The position numbers were made by a program, and so were the translations under genes. A stretch of DNA of 64,000 nucleotides, from NCBI GenBank assembly GCA_009823505.1, contig VZQC01005680.1, positions 7,323,673 to 7,387,672 of the forward strand, read 5' to 3'. Positions 59,690 to 64,000 of this stretch are shown piece after piece. Position 1 is the stretch's first letter. Each line of letters opens with the position of its first letter. A model generated the notes under the pieces. It made no database searches and was not told the origin of the DNA. It saw only the letters and a list, made by a program, of their open reading frames with translations. This DNA is from Rhizomys pruinosus. Lineage: Eukaryota; Chordata; Mammalia; Rodentia; Spalacidae.

Positions 59690-60150
59690 TTCTTTTTGCA
59701 ATAGATGGAGACTATTAACAAAATATAGGACTGGTCAAAATGCAGAGAGTATGTGACTGTAAGGTGTTCAGCCCCAGTGCCCCAACTGATACATCCTCAA
59801 CACAGCCCTTATACCTAAAGATTGTATGAGCCAGAGTGCCAGGATTCTTGCTATCAGATCCTGACTTCTAGACATGAGAGGGAAGCTGCACCCATGAAAC
59901 CTCCACATGATTGCCTCAAGAAAAGGTTCATAATGACAACATCAATGGTTATGCTAATGTAGTTGGAGGACATTTCACAAAGTCAATTTCTAGATTAATT
60001 ACTGGCACATCAATGGCCAGAGAGGGAGAAGAAATTTTCTCCAGAGATGAGAGCTCCCTGATAGGTTATCCAATCCCTAGTAGACAACTCTAAACATATA
60101 TACATGTGAGGAGTACCAAATAGACTCAGCGAGTGGTGCGTGTGTGGGGG
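59690..60150 (+). repeat. Older L1-type 3'UTR fragment
   Basis: Typical older rodent L1 3'UTR text: CACATGATTGCCTCAAGAAA, GGTTATGCTAATGTAGTTGG, GATGAGAGCTCCCTGATAGG, AACTCTAAACATATATACATG, ATAGACTCAGCGAGTGG. Related to 53,600-54,370. Confidence 0.6.
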
Positions 60151-60242
60151 GGTGTATAATAGTCATCCTGTGTCATTGGTTATTTAATATTAAAAATTGT
60201 ATTTTAAGAATAACTTTTTATTACTTCTTTGAGGTAGACTAT

Positions 60243-63200
60243 ATTTTTAATTCTAAGATAAACAGAGCAACAGACAGTAAGAATATCACGCAGAAGAGAG
60301 GAGCAATAATCCTCAAACACCTAGGAAAAGAAACTAATAAAAACCTAACCATAGGAGTAGAATCAGAGGCTAGAAGTCCAAATGGATAATAAGGTGAAAG
60401 GAAGCAACATCCATCTTTCAATTATAATCTTAAATATTAATGGGCTAAACTCCCTAATCAAAACGCATAGACTGGGAGAATGGATTAGGAAACAAAATCC
60501 ATCTATATGCTGTCTACAAGAAATGCATCTCAATTTCAAGTTTAGGCACCAACTTAAGGTGAAGGGATGAAAGAAAATATTCCAAGCAAATGGTACCAAA
60601 AAGAAAGCAGGTGTTACTATTCTAATATCAGACAAAATAGACTTCAAAGCAAAAGAAATCAAAGGAGACAAAGAGAGCCATTACATCTTTATTAAAGGAA
60701 CAACTGATGATGAAGATCTCACAATCTTGAATATATAGGCACCAAACGCCAGTGCACCAAACTATATAAAGACAATTCTTCAGGATCTCAAGGCACAGAT
60801 TAACCCCAGAACATTAATAGTAGGGGACTTCAATACCCCACTAAGTCCTTTAGACAGATCAACAGGACAAAGGATAAGCAGAGAGACATCTGAACTAAAT
60901 GATACAACACATCAAATGGACCCCACAGACATCTATTGAATATTTCACCCAAAGACCAGAGAATACACTTTCTACTCAGCACCTCATGGAACATTCTCCA
61001 AAATAGAGCATATACTGGAACACAGGGAAAAAAAAAAACAACAAAAACAAAAAGATTGAAATAATCTCATGCATTCTATCAGACCACTGTGCAATAAAAC
61101 TCAATATCAACACCAGGATAAACCCTACAACTTACAAGAACACATGGAGACTAAACAACACTCTCCTGAATAATGAATGGGTCAAGTAAGAATTAAAGAA
61201 AGAAATAAAAACATTCCTGGAACTGAATGACAATGATAACACAACACAGCAAAACCTATGGGACATTTTAAAAGCAGTCCTAGACAGAAGTTAATAGCTC
61301 TAAGTGCCTACATTAAAAAAACAGAAAGAGCACAAGTGAATGATCTAACACCACAGCTAAAAATACTTGAGAGACATCAACAAATGAACCCTAAACCCAG
61401 CAGACAAGAAGAAATAACAAAAATCAGAGCAGAGATAAACGAAATAGAAACAAAGAAAAGCATATGAAAATTCAATGAATCCAAAAGTTGGTTCTTTGAG
61501 AGAATAAACAAGATAGACAGACCTGTAGCCCAGTTAACAAAAAGAAAGAAGGAACAACTCCAAATCAATAGAATCTGTGATGAAAGGGGAACTATCACAA
61601 CAGACAATGAAAAGATCCAGACAATCATACAGGAATACTACAAAAACCTATACCCTACTAAGTTTGAAAACCCAGAAGAAATGGATCAATATCCGAAATC
61701 CTAGGAATCACCAAAGCTCAACCAAGAAGAAATCGACAGCCTAAATAGACCAATAATAAAGGAAGAAATTGAAGATGTAATAAGTAGCCTCCCAACCAAA
61801 AAATGCCCAGGCCCAGATAGTTTCAGGGCAGAATTCTATAAAATATTTCAAAAAGAATTACAACCATTACTACTCAAGTTGTTTAGAAGGGTAAAACCTG
61901 AGGGAGTTCTCCCAGATTCCTTCTATGAAACCAGCATCGTGCTATTACCAAAACCAGGTAAAGATACAACCAAAAAGGAGAACTATAGACCCATCACCCT
62001 AATAAACACAGATGCCAAAATTCTAAACAGGATACAGGCAAAACAAATGCAGACCCACATCAAGAAGATCATCCATCATGACCAAGTTGGATTCATTCCA
62101 GAGATGCAGGGATGGTTCAACATATGAAAATCAATAAATATCATCAAACATAAATGGACTGAAAGACAAAAACCACACCATCATCTCAATTGATGTGGAG
62201 AAAGCCTTTGACAAAATCCAGCATCCCTTCATGCCTAAAGTTCTAGAGGGAATTGGACTGGAGGGATCATTCCTCAATGTACTCAAAGCCATATTATCCT
62301 AAATGGTGAAATGACAGAAGCATTCCCCTTAAAAGTAGGAACTTGGCAAGGCTGCCCCATCTCCACTCCTTTTCAATATAGTGCTTGAAAACCTTGCTAG
62401 GGCAATAAGGCAAGAAAAGGAAATTAAAAGAGTTCTAATTGGAAAAGAGGAAGTCAGGCTATCGCTTTTTTGCTGATGATATGATTGTCTACCTAGGGAT
62501 GCTAAAAACTCCACCAGAAACCTCCTAGAAAAGATTAAGAGCTTCAGTAAAGTGGCAGGAAACAAAATAAATCTAGAAAAATCTGTAGCCTTTCTTTACA
62601 CCAACAAAAAGCAACTGAAGAAGGAATACAAGGAGACCTTCCCACTCACGATAGCCTCAAAAACAATAAAATACCTAGCACCAAATGTAACCAAAGACAC
62701 CAAGGATCTCTGCAACAAAAATTTTAAACCCCTGAAGAAGAAAATTGAGGAAGACATCAGAAGATGGACAAACCTCCCATACTCATGGATTGGGAAAATA
62801 GAGTAAAAATGTCCATTCTACCCAAACTCATGTACAGATTTAATGCAATCCCAATCAAAATCCCCAAGAGCTTCTTCACAGACTTGGAAAAAAAATCCTC
62901 AATTTCATTTGGAAAAACAAAAGACCCCAAATAGCCAAAACAACCCTGAGGGAAAAGAGCAATACAGGAGGGATCACTCTAACAGATATCAAACTGTACT
63001 GCAGGGCTATAGTCATAAAAGCAGCTTGGTACTGGCACAAAAACAGACCAGTTGACCAATGGAATAAAACTGAAGATCCAAACCTGAGCACATACAATTT
63101 CAGCCACCCCATATTTGACAAGGGGGCCAAGAAGACACAATGGAGGAAAGACAGCATCTTCAGTAAGTGGTGTTGACAAAACTGGATCACCACCTGTAGA

Positions 63201-64000
63201 AGAATGAAATTAAACCCCTACCTCTCACCCTGTACAAAAGTCAATTCCAGATGGATCAAAGACCTCAACGTGAAATCCAAAAGTCTGGAGGTGATAGAAG
63301 AGAAACTTGGCAGCAGACTACAAGACATAGGTGTAGGAAAAGACTTCCTAAATCAGACAGCAGCTGCACAAGAAATAAGGTCAACAATTGACAAATGGGA
63401 CCTCATTAAACTCAAAAGCTTCTGTACATCAAAGGAAGCAATAAAGGAAGTGAGGAGAAGACCCACAGAGTGGGAGGAAACCTTCACAGCAGATACATCT
63501 GACAAAGCATTAATTTCCAGAGTATACAAGCTACTCAAAAAACAAAGAAGAAAGAAAACAAATGAATCATTCAAAAGATGGAGCAAAGATCTGAATAGAG
63601 ACTTCACAGAGGAGGAGTTAGAGATGGCCGAGAAACATCTTAAGAAGTGTTCAACATCTCTGATAATTAAGGAAATGCAAATTAAAACCACTCTGAGATA
63701 TCACCTTACTCCAATAAGACTGGCTAGGATCAGGAACACGAATGATACCAAGTGCTGGAGAGGTTGTGGGGAAAGGGGAACACTCATCCATTGCTGGTGG
63801 GAATGTAAACTTGTACAGCCACTATGGAAAGCAGTGTGGAGAACCCTTAGAAGACTCAAAATGAGCCTTCCATTTGACCCAGTCATACCACTCCTGGGTA
63901 TATACCCACAAGACACAACTTACTGCAAAGATACATGCACAGCTATGTTTATTGCAGCTCTGTTCACAATAGCAAAAAGCTGGAACCAGCCCAGGTGCCC
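60243..64000 (+). mobile_element. L1-I: 5'-truncated L1 running off the right edge
   Basis: Begins near the end of ORF1 (about 60,243-60,369; compare L1-A 1365-1449), then ORF2 from ATG 60,382 to the window end. Same subfamily as L1-A. The true 3' end is outside the window. Confidence 0.92.
60382..64000 (+). pseudogene. L1-I ORF2, most complete copy in length, many frameshifts
   Basis: EN domain: MDNKVKGSNIHLSIIILNIN, with CCLQEMH in place of the usual QETH (the catalytic Glu is kept), and SDH intact at 61,079-61,087. The linker present here (MNPKPSRQEEITKIRAEINE at 61,384 onward) is the part deleted from L1-[15 protein letters not shown] near 62,185; a ~26-bp deletion near 62,291; the FADD region near 62,466 has an extra T; FLYTNKKQ follows. 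Then the post-RT region ([15 protein letters not shown] near 63,345) and the Cys-rich end to the window edge. Confidence 0.92.

Overview
The window is nuclear DNA from a muroid rodent. The evidence is abundant B1, tRNA-type B2/B3 and ID SINEs, a MaLR/ORR1-type LTR element, and many LINE-1 (L1) copies with rodent-type ORF2 and G-rich 3'UTRs. The young B2 subfamily and the L1 3' ends do not look like the Mus or Rattus consensus as I remember them, so a non-murine muroid (cricetid or spalacid, for example) is my guess; this is inference. I found no supportable host protein-coding exon, tRNA, rRNA, CpG island or CRISPR array. This is gene-poor, L1-rich intergenic (or intronic) DNA. Most open frames are L1 remnants, translated SINEs or microsatellite artefacts.

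Layout: 1-6.7 kb is an L1 (A) on + with 5'UTR, broken ORF1, ORF2 with an open 574-codon reverse transcriptase block, and a long mosaic 3'UTR. 6.7-14.6 kb is mostly single-copy-looking DNA with B1, B2 and B3, an old L1 piece and a rodent interspersed repeat. 14.6-17.2 kb is L1-B with a 5' inversion. 17.7-18.6 kb is a GATA microsatellite split by a B2, then a 500-bp purine-only (GGAA/GAAA) tract. 21.3-36.3 kb is a stack of minus-strand L1s (C, D, E, F) and a half-LINE-like element, nested into each other and interrupted by B1 and B2. 37.0-38.0 kb is a ~950-bp retroposon with a 15-bp target-site duplication (TSD) whose last ~130 bp are L1 3'UTR; a truncated second copy lies at 47.3 kb inside another L1. 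39.6-40.2 kb holds an L1 copy joined exactly at splice-like sites. 41.4-45.9 kb holds LTR material: a probable LTR, a clear solo LTR and a MaLR. 46.4 kb has a truncated U2 snRNA pseudogene. 46.9-52.3 kb has two more minus-strand L1s. 52.3-60.2 kb is mostly unassigned DNA with SINEs and two L1-like 3' tails. 60.2-64 kb is L1-I (+), running off the window.

How the parts relate: L1 is the engine. The SINEs, the U2 fragment, the composite retroposon and the spliced L1 are all products expected of L1 target-primed reverse transcription, and many still show direct repeats. The most notable objects are the spliced L1 retrocopy (39,619-40,203), the composite retroposon (37,053-38,002) with its second copy, and the twin-priming inversion of L1-B. 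Family names are from memory of rodent repeats; boundaries without a TSD are approximate (tens of bases).
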